DNA of 64,000 bases from SZAS-103 sp038226665 (GTDB taxonomy: Bacteria > Pseudomonadota > Gammaproteobacteria > Xanthomonadales > Xanthomonadaceae), in NCBI GenBank assembly GCA_038226665.1, contig JBBRQI010000014.1:1-64000 (forward strand). The letters are read 5' to 3'. Position numbers and translations under genes: made by a program. Below, one piece after another: positions 42,769 through 51,430 of the stretch (positions within the stretch are counted from its first letter, which is position 1; each line of letters begins with the position of its first letter). The notes under the pieces are model-generated. The model worked only from the letters and a program-made list of their open reading frames with translations, had not been told where the DNA came from and did not search any database.

Positions 42769-45111
42769 TCAGTGATGCGCGTCCAGCACGCGCACGACGC
42801 GGAAGCCGACATCGTCGAAACCCTGGGCAGCCGCGCGTCCCGTAGGTGCGTCCGCGCCGTGTTCGCGCCAGCCACGTCCGGCGACCAGATGGTTCTGGCA
42901 ACCGGTGCCGCAATTCTGCAGCCATTCGGCGTAGTCGCCGCCGAGCGTGCCAGGGCCAGCAGCCGGCACCGCGCCCTTCGCCGCAGGCGGATGCCAATCA
43001 GTGGAACCCGGCAAGCGATAACGCTGACCTTTCTGCGCGCTCAGCCATTGCGCGTACGCATTCGCATCGTTCCAGCTCACGCAGACGACAGGATGCTCGC
43101 TGGTTTGCGCGAACCCGGGCTCGCTCCAGTTCTTCCGCGTCGTGGCTTTCGGGTCGCCGCATGCGGAGGCCGGGCGCCGCGTCGCGTTGACGAATTGCGC
43201 GTACTCGTGGCGGGTGACCTCGGTGCGCGCCATCGCCGCGAGTTCCTTCGCCTTCGGCGCGACCGGCAACACCATGAAACCGGGTCCGGCATTCGCTGCG
43301 GCGCTGGCCATCGCTGCCGCACTGGCAGTGGCCATGGCGCTGGCTTTCTGCTGTGCGGATGCGAGCGACTTCGCGTAGACATCGGAAAGGTCGAGTTGTT
43401 TCGCCAGCGCTTCGCTGCGCTTGAGCGCGGCGGTGTCGGTTGCATCCGATTCGATCTGCACGCGCTTGCCGATGGCGGTGGCGGCGTTGGCATGCAGCGC
43501 GCGCCACGCCGGAATCGCGCGTCCGATCGTCGCGTCCGCAAGCTGCTGCGCTTTCTGCTGCAGGTCGAGCACGCGTTGGTCCTTGTGCTGGCCGATCGCG
43601 AGCGCCTGCTGCACGGAGATCGCCTTGAGCACATCTCCAGCGAGCGCCCGCGTATCCGGCATCGCGGGCGACAGCTTCCATGCCATGCGTGTGAGATCGA
43701 CTGCGTTGTCGTCGGCAGGCGTCGTGAGGTTTGCATGCGCGAGTGCGTCGCGCGCTGCGCCGAGCACGGCTGCCTCAGGTGTGATGGATGCTGGCGGAAT
43801 GGATGCAGGTGCAGGGGCTGTTTCCGACGCGACCGCAGTGTTCGGCGGCATCGCAGTGGACGTTTTCGCTCCGTCGACTGCGGATGTCGGGGGCAACACG
43901 GATGCCAAGGGCGGCGCGGCTTGCGCCAAGGGTTTTGCCGATACGTTCGTCATTGCGGTTGCAACAGGCTTTGCGGATATTGCAACTGGAGTTGCAGCAG
44001 CGGGCGCAGCGTCCATTGATGCGGTGTTTGCAGGAGTGGAGTTGATTGGCGCATCCGGCGTGGCGATCGGTCGCGCTTGCATGGAACCAGCCGAAGGACC
44101 GATCGCGGCCAACTGGTTGCGCGTCGAATACAGGCCGAACGCGACCAGCAGCGCGCCGATGAGCGCAAGCGTGCTCGGACGTTTCCAGAATTGCACGGTC
44201 ACCGTGTAATCGATGCGGCGCAACATCCGTCCGCTGATATGGTTGCCGGTGCGCCGATCCACCCGGTCCAGCATGTACAGCATCTGCTGTGCATCGCGAT
44301 AGCGCTGTTGCGGCGCCTTGGCCATCGCGCGATCGATGAAGGCCTGCCAGTGGCGCTTTTCCGGCGGCAATCGCGGAACCGGATTCTGCACGTGCATCAA
44401 GGCGAGGGTGAGCGCATCGGGCGAGCGGAATGGCAGCTTGCCGGTCAGCAATTCGTAGGCCATCACGCCGACGCTGTACAGATCGGCGCGGCCATCGACC
44501 ACATCTCCGCGCGCCTGTTCCGGCGCCATGTAACCGGAACTGCCGACCGCGAGCCCGGCGGTGGTGATGCGGCTGGTATCGCGTTTGGACAGGGCGATGC
44601 CGAAGTCGGTGAGCAACGGGCGATCGGCAGCGTCGAACAGGACGTTTTCCTGCTTCACGTCGCGATGGACGATGCCTCGCGCATGCGCGTAGTCGAGCGC
44701 CGACAGCAACGTGCGCAGCACTTCCACGATGCGCTGCTCGTTGTGGCGCAGGTCGCGCTGCGCGAGGTCGCCGTTCGCGAGGTACGGCATGATGTAGTAC
44801 ATGCGCCCATCGGCGGTTCGGCCGACTTCGTAGATGTTGACGATGCTCGGATGGGTGAGCTTGGCGATCGTGCGCGCTTCGTTCTCGAAGCGTTGCATGC
44901 TGGTTTCGTCGGCCAGCGCCTCGCGTTCCATGACCTTGATGCTGACCGGGCGATCCAGCGATTCCTGCGTCGCCAGGTACACGGTCGCCATCCCGCCCTG
45001 ACCAAGCCGTTTCTGGAAACGGTAGCCGGGAATGCGTGGAAATTGCTCCGCCTCCCCGGTATCAGACCCGTTGGCGGCATGTGGTTGGAACGGGCTGACG
45101 GGTCTCTGCAT
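42769..45111 (-). CDS. Ser/Thr protein kinase fused to FGE-sulfatase domain
   Basis: A 780-residue membrane kinase. The Hanks-type kinase domain has P-loop GQGGMATV (37-44), K59, HRDVKQEN with D151, and DFGIAL (169). A single membrane helix sits at about 318-335 (ALIGALLVAFGLYS), followed by an Ala/Pro-rich linker and a helical region. A C-terminal formylglycine-generating-enzyme-like domain (about 640-775) has EVTRHEYAQFVNATRR, PVVCVSWNDANAYAQWLS and GFRVVRV. In kinases such domains are usually external sensors. The start MQRPVSPF (45111) is chosen because the paralog at 46500 shares it, while the frame upstream of it is not shared. Confidence 0.88.
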   Translation of the reverse strand: MQRPVSPFQPHAANGSDTGEAEQFPRIPGYRFQKRLGQGGMATVYLATQESLDRPVSIKVMEREALADETSMQRFENEARTIAKLTHPSIVNIYEVGRTADGRMYYIMPYLANGDLAQRDLRHNEQRIVEVLRTLLSALDYAHARGIVHRDVKQENVLFDAADRPLLTDFGIALSKRDTSRITTAGLAVGSSGYMAPEQARGDVVDGRADLYSVGVMAYELLTGKLPFRSPDALTLALMHVQNPVPRLPPEKRHWQAFIDRAMAKAPQQRYRDAQQMLYMLDRVDRRTGNHISGRMLRRIDYTVTVQFWKRPSTLALIGALLVAFGLYSTRNQLAAIGPSAGSMQARPIATPDAPINSTPANTASMDAAPAAATPVAISAKPVATAMTNVSAKPLAQAAPPLASVLPPTSAVDGAKTSTAMPPNTAVASETAPAPASIPPASITPEAAVLGAARDALAHANLTTPADDNAVDLTRMAWKLSPAMPDTRALAGDVLKAISVQQALAIGQHKDQRVLDLQQKAQQLADATIGRAIPAWRALHANAATAIGKRVQIESDATDTAALKRSEALAKQLDLSDVYAKSLASAQQKASAMATASAAAMASAAANAGPGFMVLPVAPKAKELAAMARTEVTRHEYAQFVNATRRPASACGDPKATTRKNWSEPGFAQTSEHPVVCVSWNDANAYAQWLSAQKGQRYRLPGSTDWHPPAAKGAVPAAGPGTLGGDYAEWLQNCGTGCQNHLVAGRGWREHGADAPTGRAAAQGFDDVGFRVVRVLDAHH

Positions 45112-45201
45112 GATCTCGGCGTGCATCTGCGGCATTGTCGTGGCTGGGGATGCAGCATACGGCAGGCCAAGCCTGCCCGGTAGCACGCGCCTTTGCGGTT
45201 T
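45071..45201 (-). repeat. duplicated 5' region of kinase gene, copy 1
   Basis: About 130 bp covering the first 13 codons and the upstream region of the kinase at 45111 is nearly identical to 46461-46592 before the kinase at 46500. Shared blocks include GGCGGCATGTGGTT, CTGCATGATCTCGGCGTGC and CAGCATACGGCAGGCC (plus-strand reading). It marks tandem duplication of the kinase genes with their promoter region. Confidence 0.8.
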
Positions 45202-45219
45202 AATGCGCGGGATGGGGCG

Positions 45220-46500
45220 CTACGGATGCCTGATGCGTTGCCACATGCGCCGGATGAACCCGGGCTTTGATTGCTGTGGACGGCGTGCCGCCGTGGATCG
45301 TTTTTTCCTGGCGTGCGTCACGGGTTGTTTCGGCTTCACCTGCGTGGGCGAAGCATCCGATAGCGTGGAAGCAGATTGGATGGCGGGCGATGCGAATGCA
45401 GGAGGAGCGGGAATGTTCGCGGGTGCTGGTGCGCTTGCCGGCACTTTCGGAGCCGCCACCAATGGTTTTTCGGGTGCCCTCGAGCCACCGATGGACGGCA
45501 GATGGTCGCGTTCCGCATACAGCACCGTCGCCAGCAACAATGCACCGCCTGCCGCGAGCACGCGCGGAGTCATCCATGCTTTTCCTGTCACCGTGCGATC
45601 GAAACTGCGCAGCACGCGACCGGACAGATGTGTGCCGCTGCGGCGACCGATGCGGTCAAGCGCATCCAGCATTTGTTTGGCGCTGGCATGACGCTGGTCG
45701 CGCGACTTCGTCATTGCGCGATCAATGAAACCCTGCCAGTGGCTCTTCGCTGCCGGCAGGCGCGGAACCGGATCCTGTGCATGCATCAACGCCATCGCGA
45801 GCGCGTCGTTCGATTGGTATGGGAGTTCGCCGGTCAGCAATTCACAGGCGAGCACGCCCACGCTGTACAGATCCGCGCGCGCATCGACGACATCGCCGCG
45901 CGCCTGTTCGGGCGCCATGTAGCCCGAACTGCCGACTGCGAGCCCGGCAGTGGTGATGCGCACCGTGTCCGATTTCGACAAGGCGATGCCGAAGTCGGTG
46001 AGCAACGGCCGGTTGTCGGCATCGAACAACACATTTTCCGGCTTGACGTCGCGATGCACGATGCCGCGCACGTGCGCGTAATCCAGCGCCGACAGCAGGC
46101 TGCGCAGCACATCGACGATGCGCGCCTCATCGTTGCGCAGGTCGCGCTGCGACAGGTCGCCGTTCGCGAGGTACGGCATGATGTAGTACATGCGCCCATC
46201 GGCGGTGCGGCCGACTTCGTGGATGCCGACAATGCCCGGATGCGAGAGCCTGGCGATCGTGCGCGCCTCGTTTTCGAAGCGCTGCATGCTGACCTCGTCC
46301 TGCAACGCCTCGCGCTCCATTACCTTGATGCTGACCGGGCGATCCAGCGATTCCTGCGTCGCCAGGTACACGGTCGCCATGCCGCCCCGGCCGAGTTTCT
46401 TCAGGACGCGATACCCGGGAATGGCTGGAAATTGCGCAGCCTCCCCGGTATGACGCGCGTTGGCGGCATGTGGTTCGAACGGGCCGACAGGTATCTGCAT
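45220..46500 (-). CDS. Ser/Thr protein kinase, short form without FGE domain
   Basis: A 426-residue paralog of the two flanking kinases. The kinase domain is intact (GRGGMATV, K59, HRDVKPEN with D151, DFGIAL). There is one membrane helix (about 320-338, VLAAGGALLLATVLY), then a short Pro/Ala/Lys-rich tail ending KPGFIRRMWQRIRHP. The FGE-like C-terminus of its paralogs is absent, so either it lost the sensor or the tail replaces it. The basic tail lies on the far side of the membrane if the kinase is cytosolic. Confidence 0.88.
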   Translation of the reverse strand: MQIPVGPFEPHAANARHTGEAAQFPAIPGYRVLKKLGRGGMATVYLATQESLDRPVSIKVMEREALQDEVSMQRFENEARTIARLSHPGIVGIHEVGRTADGRMYYIMPYLANGDLSQRDLRNDEARIVDVLRSLLSALDYAHVRGIVHRDVKPENVLFDADNRPLLTDFGIALSKSDTVRITTAGLAVGSSGYMAPEQARGDVVDARADLYSVGVLACELLTGELPYQSNDALAMALMHAQDPVPRLPAAKSHWQGFIDRAMTKSRDQRHASAKQMLDALDRIGRRSGTHLSGRVLRSFDRTVTGKAWMTPRVLAAGGALLLATVLYAERDHLPSIGGSRAPEKPLVAAPKVPASAPAPANIPAPPAFASPAIQSASTLSDASPTQVKPKQPVTHARKKRSTAARRPQQSKPGFIRRMWQRIRHP

Positions 46501-46592
46501 GATCTCGGCGTGCGTTCTGCGGCATGGTCGTGGCTGGCAATTGCAGCATACGGCAGGCCGCGGCTGCCCGGAAGCACGCGCCTTTGCGGTTC
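46461..46592 (-). repeat. duplicated 5' region of kinase gene, copy 2
   Basis: This is the partner of 45071-45201. The similarity ends near 46592 at the block GCACGCGCCTTTGCGGTT, beyond which lies the kinase remnant. Confidence 0.8.
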
Positions 46593-46619
46593 ATTTTGCG
46601 GTATGGATTCATCAATGTA

Positions 46620-46748
46620 TTTCCGGCAACCGTGCGATCGAAACTGCGCAGCACGCGACCGGACAGATGCGTGCCGCTGCAGCGATCGAACGCATTGAGC
46701 ATTTGTTTCGCGTTGCCATGACGCGCGATTGTCCGCGATTTTCGCAGA
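46620..46748 (-). pseudogene. remnant of a fourth Ser/Thr kinase gene
   Basis: Minus-strand translation gives HGNAKQMLNAFDRCSGTHLSG followed by RVLRSFDRTVAGN. This closely matches the region just before the membrane helix of the neighbouring kinases (SAKQMLDALDRIGRRSGTHLSG and RVLRSFDRTV). No kinase motifs precede it and no membrane helix follows; it starts right after the stop of the kinase at 46749. It is debris of a deleted tandem copy. Confidence 0.78.
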
Positions 46749-49217
46749 TCAACGCCGTGTGCGACGCCAGCGGGGGCGGACCGATGGTTGCGGTTGCAGT
46801 GGGGGTTCGGTGGTCGCGGCTGAGGCCGCGTCGACGGCCGCGTTCTTCTGTGCCAGCACCTGCACGATTCGGAAACCGATGTCTGCAAAGCCGCGGTCGG
46901 CCGCGCGACCGAACGCCGCGGGATCGGTGCCGCGGTCACGCCACGAGCCGCCTGTCACCCGATGCCGCTGGCAACCGAAGGCGCAGTCCTGCAACCATTC
47001 GGACACATTGCCTACGGTCAGCCCCAATGCATTCGGCATCCCCGCTGCGGTCGCCATGCGCCACTCGCCAAACGAGGACAGCCGATAGCGCTGGCCGCTG
47101 CGCTGGCCAAACCACTGCGCGTACGCGCTGGCATCGTCCCAACTGACGCAGACCACTGGATCATTGCTGTTTTGCGCGAAACCCGCATTGCTCCAGTTCT
47201 TGTTTTCCGCGCGTCCGAGACCAAGGGCTTTCTGGTTCGAGCAATCCGCAGCTGCGCGATGGGTTGCATTGACGAAGATGCCATATTCGCGACGGGTGAC
47301 GGCATTGCGCTGGATCGCCGCCGCCGGATAGCCGCCGATCGGGCCATGCAGGAACACGAATGCCGGATTGACGGTTACAGAATCGCTGGTCGCTGCCGGT
47401 TTGACGACGCCAAAGCCAACTTGTTGGTCCGGGACTGCTGCAGCGTGGATACCGTTCGGCCGATTGAACGGATTGGCTGCGGCTGCAACGGTGGGATTGG
47501 CCTGTGCGATGGCCTGGTTGGCCGGCGTTGCGCTACGCGCGGCGATAGGCAGCATGTCCGGGGGCATTTCGAGCTGTTTTGCGAGATTCGTGGTGCGCGC
47601 CAATGCGGCGGCGTCCGATGCATTCGATTCCTTTTGCGCGCGAGCAACAAATACAGCCCATGCACCGCTTCGAAACGTACGCCACACCGATGCGGACTGG
47701 CCGATGGTCGCGTTGGCGAGCAGTTCGGCTTTCTGCTGGTAATCCACAACGCGCCGATCATTGTGCTGGCTGATGGCGAGTCTTTGTTGTTCGAATAACG
47801 CCTTCAGCACATCACCGACCAGCTTGCTGGTATCGGCGGTGTTGGGCGCCAATTCCCACGCCGCCAGGCTCATGTCCACCGCGTTCTTGCCCGGCGGTGC
47901 AATCAGGTTGCGATGGTCGAGCGCTTCGCGTGCAGCGCGCAGCGCCACGGCGGCGGCCGTCGATTCCGGTGCCGCCGCTTTTGCGGATGCCGACACGGCC
48001 GCGAGGGACGTCGCGCGTGCTGTGTTGGGCGTCACGGTCGGCATGTTCGCAACCGCAGCATTCCCGGCTACGACAGACTGCGTGGATGCCGGCGTCGCTG
48101 CGAGCGAATGCGTTTGCAACGATTCCTTGGAGCCCGGCGACAGCCGTTGGTGCGCCGTGTACAGCGCGGCCGCCAACAGCAACACCGCGCCCAGCGCCCA
48201 CACGCGTGGGCGTTTCCAGCCGCTACCTGCGATGGTGCGGTCGAAGGTTCGCAACACACGCCCGGACAGATGATTGCCGCTGCGGCGACCGATCCGATCC
48301 AGCGCCTCCAGCATCTGCCCGGCGTTCGCGAAACGTTGCTCGGGCGACTTCGCCATTGCGCGATCGATGAAACCTTGCCAGTGGCGTTTCGCGGGCGGCA
48401 ATTGCGGGATCGATTTTTGCGCGTGCATCAACGCAAGCGCGAATGCGTCGGATGAATAATAAGGCAATGCGCCGGTCAGCAATTCGTAAGCGAGCACGCC
48501 GACGCTGTACAAATCGGCGCGGCCGTCGACCGCATCGCCACGCGCCTGTTCCGGCGCCATGTAGCCCGAGCTACCGACCGCCAGGCCGGCGGTAGTCACG
48601 CGTACGGTGTCCGTCTTCGACAGCGCGATGCCGAAGTCGGCCAGCAGCGGCCGGTTGTCGGCGTCGAACAGGATGTTTTCGCGTTTGACGTCGCGGTGCA
48701 CGATGTCGCGCGCATGCGCATAATTCAATGCAGACAGCAGTGTGCGCAGCAAATCGACGATACGCGCTTCGTCCTTGTCCAGGTCGCGTTGCGCCAGATC
48801 GCCGTTCGGCAGAAACGGCATGCTGTAGTACAGCCGGCCGTCGAGCGTGCGGCCCACTTCGTGGATGCTCACGATGCTCGGATGGGACAGTTTGGCGACG
48901 GTGCGCGCCTCGTTTTCGAAACGCTGTTTGCTGGTTTCGTCCAGCAGTGCATCGCGTTCCATCACCTTGATGCTGACCGGACGATCGAGCGATTCCTGGG
49001 TCGCGAGGTACACAGTCGCCATGCCGCCCTGGCCCAGCTTGCGCAGCATCCGGTAACCCGCAATCTGCGGATACAGGCTCGCGTCGTCGGTCGCAGAGCC
49101 GGGAGATTGCACGGCGGTCGCGTGTGGATCGGATGGGTGGGTCGGTGGCTGCACGGGATGGATCGCCGGATCGATTCCTGTAGTGAGCGCGGCCTGCGCT
49201 GCGCGTGTCAGCAGCAT
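46749..49217 (-). CDS. Ser/Thr protein kinase fused to FGE-sulfatase domain
   Basis: A protein of about 822 residues, built like the kinase at 42769. The kinase domain (GQGGMATV, K84, HRDVKRENILF, ADFGIALSK) follows an N-terminal extension of about 50 residues rich in Pro/Ala. A membrane helix (VWALGAVLLLAAALYTA) and a long Ala-rich linker come next. The C-terminal FGE-like domain has VTRREYGIFVNATHR, PVVCVSWDDASAYAQWF, VSEWLQDCAFGC and IGFRIVQVL. The activation segment has RVTTAGLAVGSSGYMAPEQA, as in its paralogs. The start is uncertain: ATG 49217 is chosen over a TTG at 49313 that would overlap cnoX. Confidence 0.85.
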   Translation of the reverse strand: MLLTRAAQAALTTGIDPAIHPVQPPTHPSDPHATAVQSPGSATDDASLYPQIAGYRMLRKLGQGGMATVYLATQESLDRPVSIKVMERDALLDETSKQRFENEARTVAKLSHPSIVSIHEVGRTLDGRLYYSMPFLPNGDLAQRDLDKDEARIVDLLRTLLSALNYAHARDIVHRDVKRENILFDADNRPLLADFGIALSKTDTVRVTTAGLAVGSSGYMAPEQARGDAVDGRADLYSVGVLAYELLTGALPYYSSDAFALALMHAQKSIPQLPPAKRHWQGFIDRAMAKSPEQRFANAGQMLEALDRIGRRSGNHLSGRVLRTFDRTIAGSGWKRPRVWALGAVLLLAAALYTAHQRLSPGSKESLQTHSLAATPASTQSVVAGNAAVANMPTVTPNTARATSLAAVSASAKAAAPESTAAAVALRAAREALDHRNLIAPPGKNAVDMSLAAWELAPNTADTSKLVGDVLKALFEQQRLAISQHNDRRVVDYQQKAELLANATIGQSASVWRTFRSGAWAVFVARAQKESNASDAAALARTTNLAKQLEMPPDMLPIAARSATPANQAIAQANPTVAAAANPFNRPNGIHAAAVPDQQVGFGVVKPAATSDSVTVNPAFVFLHGPIGGYPAAAIQRNAVTRREYGIFVNATHRAAADCSNQKALGLGRAENKNWSNAGFAQNSNDPVVCVSWDDASAYAQWFGQRSGQRYRLSSFGEWRMATAAGMPNALGLTVGNVSEWLQDCAFGCQRHRVTGGSWRDRGTDPAAFGRAADRGFADIGFRIVQVLAQKNAAVDAASAATTEPPLQPQPSVRPRWRRTRR

Positions 49218-49309
49218 ACGGCACCCGGATGAAGGCCGGAAGCGACCCTGTCCCGGATGCGTCAACGCAAGGCCAACGGCGTTCGTTGACCTGCGCTGCC
49301 TGGCAAGGA

Positions 49310-50182
49310 TCAAAACAGCAGCGACGACATCCTGCGACGATAGGCGGTGACGAGATCTGCGTCCTCGATGGTGCGGAATGCGTCAATCAATGCCTGCTTC
49401 GGGAGGCCGTTCTCGAAGCCGCGATTGCGACGGAGCATTTCGAGGAATTGATCGAGGCCGGCCGCCGCATCACCTTCGATCAGGTTGTGCGCGCCGAGCA
49501 GGTGGCGCGCATGCAGGTCATCGGGATTCGCAGCAATCGCGGCTTCCAGCACGGCGCTCGGCGGCGCTTCCTTGAGCAAGGCGATGAAGCGCAGATGCGC
49601 ATGCGCGCGAATCGCGCGGTCGTCGGCTGCGAGGTTTGCGGGCAGGGCGTCGATGAGTTGTTCGGCTTCATGTGCCGCGCCGGTTTTCAGCAACGCGAGT
49701 GCGAGGTCGAGTTTCAGCGCATCGTTCTCCGGCGCGGCCGCGACCGCTGCGCGCAGGCGCACGACATCGGCATGCGGATCGATGGGTGCCTCGGTTTCAG
49801 GTGGTGAGTCTTCTTCGACTTTCTCCGCGGGCTCGATGCCATGCTGCTTGAGGAATGCGCGCAACTGCGCTTCGGGCACCGCGCCCGGAAACCCATCCAC
49901 GGGCTGGCCGTTCTTGACGAGGATGACGGTCGGGATCGAACGGATCTGGAACGCTGCGCCGATTTCCTGTTCCTTGTCGACATCGACCTTCGCCAGCCGG
50001 AACGCACCGTTGTAATCGGCGGCGAGCTTTTCGAGGATCGGTCCCAGCGTCTTGCACGGCCCGCACCACGGCGCCCAGAAATCGATGAGTACCGGCACGG
50101 TCAATGAGGCTTGCAGCACATCGGCTTCAAAGGCAGCGGTGGTGGCGTCGAAGACGTGTGGATTGGCGGCGATGTCAGTCAT
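49310..50182 (-). CDS. cnoX: thioredoxin-domain chaperedoxin (CnoX/YbbN-like)
   Basis: A 290-residue protein. The N-terminal thioredoxin domain (about 8-118) has the redox-active FWAPWCGPCKTLGPIL and the cis-Pro IRSIPTVIL. The C-terminal half is TPR-like (ALKLDLALALLKTGAAHEAEQL; NPDDLHARHLLGAHNL), as in CnoX, which holds unfolding clients during oxidative stress. Unlike E. coli CnoX (SQHC), the active site here is WCGPC, so it may keep thiol-disulfide activity, as reported for other lineages. The start is the ATG at 50182, where the conserved N-terminus begins. Confidence 0.9.
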   Translation of the reverse strand: MTDIAANPHVFDATTAAFEADVLQASLTVPVLIDFWAPWCGPCKTLGPILEKLAADYNGAFRLAKVDVDKEQEIGAAFQIRSIPTVILVKNGQPVDGFPGAVPEAQLRAFLKQHGIEPAEKVEEDSPPETEAPIDPHADVVRLRAAVAAAPENDALKLDLALALLKTGAAHEAEQLIDALPANLAADDRAIRAHAHLRFIALLKEAPPSAVLEAAIAANPDDLHARHLLGAHNLIEGDAAAGLDQFLEMLRRNRGFENGLPKQALIDAFRTIEDADLVTAYRRRMSSLLF

Positions 50183-50254
50183 TGCAAGCTCTAGCAAGAA
50201 GGATCAGTTGGATTTGGGTGCGGAAAACATCGATGCAAGAGGGATGCGGAATGT

Positions 50255-51430
50255 CTACATCGGGTGGTCAGGCCCATGGATTGTCAGCAGGCGCACACCG
50301 CTGCCGTCCGCATGTCGCAAGCCGTGGAAATCCAGATCCAGGTCGACGATGCGATCGATGATACTGGCGTCCGAGCCGGGGAAGACACCACAGGCGCGGT
50401 TGCGGCCTTCGAATTTGCTCAGATACATGCCGATGTCGGCAAGGTTGAGGATCTGGTCGCGGTTCAAGCGTTGCCCGGCATGTGCGGACGACCACGGTAT
50501 CGGCGCGAAACCGAGCGAACAGGTCACCATCAGTGCCTGTCCTGTCGGCAACTGGATCGGGGCCGAGCCGATGGCCGCGAGCAATCGCTGCGCGAGTTCT
50601 GCGGAAACGGTTTCGCCGCGGCCTCGGCCAATGACGAGGAATTCCTCGCCGCCCCAGCGCACGGCGACATCGCTCGCGCGCAAGCTCGCGCGGATACGGC
50701 GTGCGATTTCGATCAGCACCACGTCGCCGGCTTCATGGCCGTAGCGGTCGTTGATCAACTTGAAGTGATCCAGATCCATCAGGAAAAACGTGAATCCGTC
50801 CGGCTCCGGATCGCGTCGATGCTCGGGGCGATCCTCGGTCCGGGCCGATGGATCATGATCAAGGTGGATGTCGAGATAGCGCCGGTTGCGCAGACCGGTC
50901 AGCGCATCGGTCAGCGACGATTCGGTCAGTTCGCGATTCATCGCCTGCAATTGTTCCTTCTGGTCCTCGATCAGGCGATTGCGTTGTTCCAGTGCAACCC
51001 GGCTTTCCAGAAGCGCCTGGAACGAGGCTTCGCGCTCGCGCGAGGACTGGCAGGAACGCGCGTGATAGCGCACCCGCGCGATCAACTCGAGCGCGCTCGG
51101 CAGTTTGACGACGTAATCGTTCGCGCCGCGCCGGAACGCCTCGACCTTGGTGGCGGGATCTTCCGCGGCCGACAGCATGACCACCGAGACGTCGGTCAGC
51201 ACCGGATGCGCGCGGATCAAACTCAGCAATTCCAGGCCGTCGAGCGGCTCCATGTTGAAATCGAGCAGCACCACGTCGGGTTGAATGCGCAATGCCGCAT
51301 CCAGCGCGGTCGCCGGATCCGAATGCAGGTGCAATTCGAGTTCGGCCGCATCGGCGAGCATCCCGCGCACGGCTTCGAGGATGATCGGTTGATCGTCGAT
51401 CACCATGACCCGCAGTGATTTGGACATCAT
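50255..51430 (-). CDS. wspR: response regulator diguanylate cyclase (WspR-like)
   Basis: Output protein of the Wsp operon, 391 residues. The receiver domain has VMVIDDQP, phospho-acceptor D57 in VVLLDFNMEPLDG, and a Lys in YVVKLPSALEL. A coiled-coil linker (about 130-170) joins it to a GGDEF domain with RWGGEEF and an RASD inhibitory-site motif five residues before it. Phosphorylation should raise c-di-GMP. The TGA of the preceding gene overlaps its ATG. A C-terminal extension of about 60 residues follows the usual GGDEF end (GRNRACG). Confidence 0.92.
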   Translation of the reverse strand: MMSKSLRVMVIDDQPIILEAVRGMLADAAELELHLHSDPATALDAALRIQPDVVLLDFNMEPLDGLELLSLIRAHPVLTDVSVVMLSAAEDPATKVEAFRRGANDYVVKLPSALELIARVRYHARSCQSSREREASFQALLESRVALEQRNRLIEDQKEQLQAMNRELTESSLTDALTGLRNRRYLDIHLDHDPSARTEDRPEHRRDPEPDGFTFFLMDLDHFKLINDRYGHEAGDVVLIEIARRIRASLRASDVAVRWGGEEFLVIGRGRGETVSAELAQRLLAAIGSAPIQLPTGQALMVTCSLGFAPIPWSSAHAGQRLNRDQILNLADIGMYLSKFEGRNRACGVFPGSDASIIDRIVDLDLDFHGLRHADGSGVRLLTIHGPDHPM

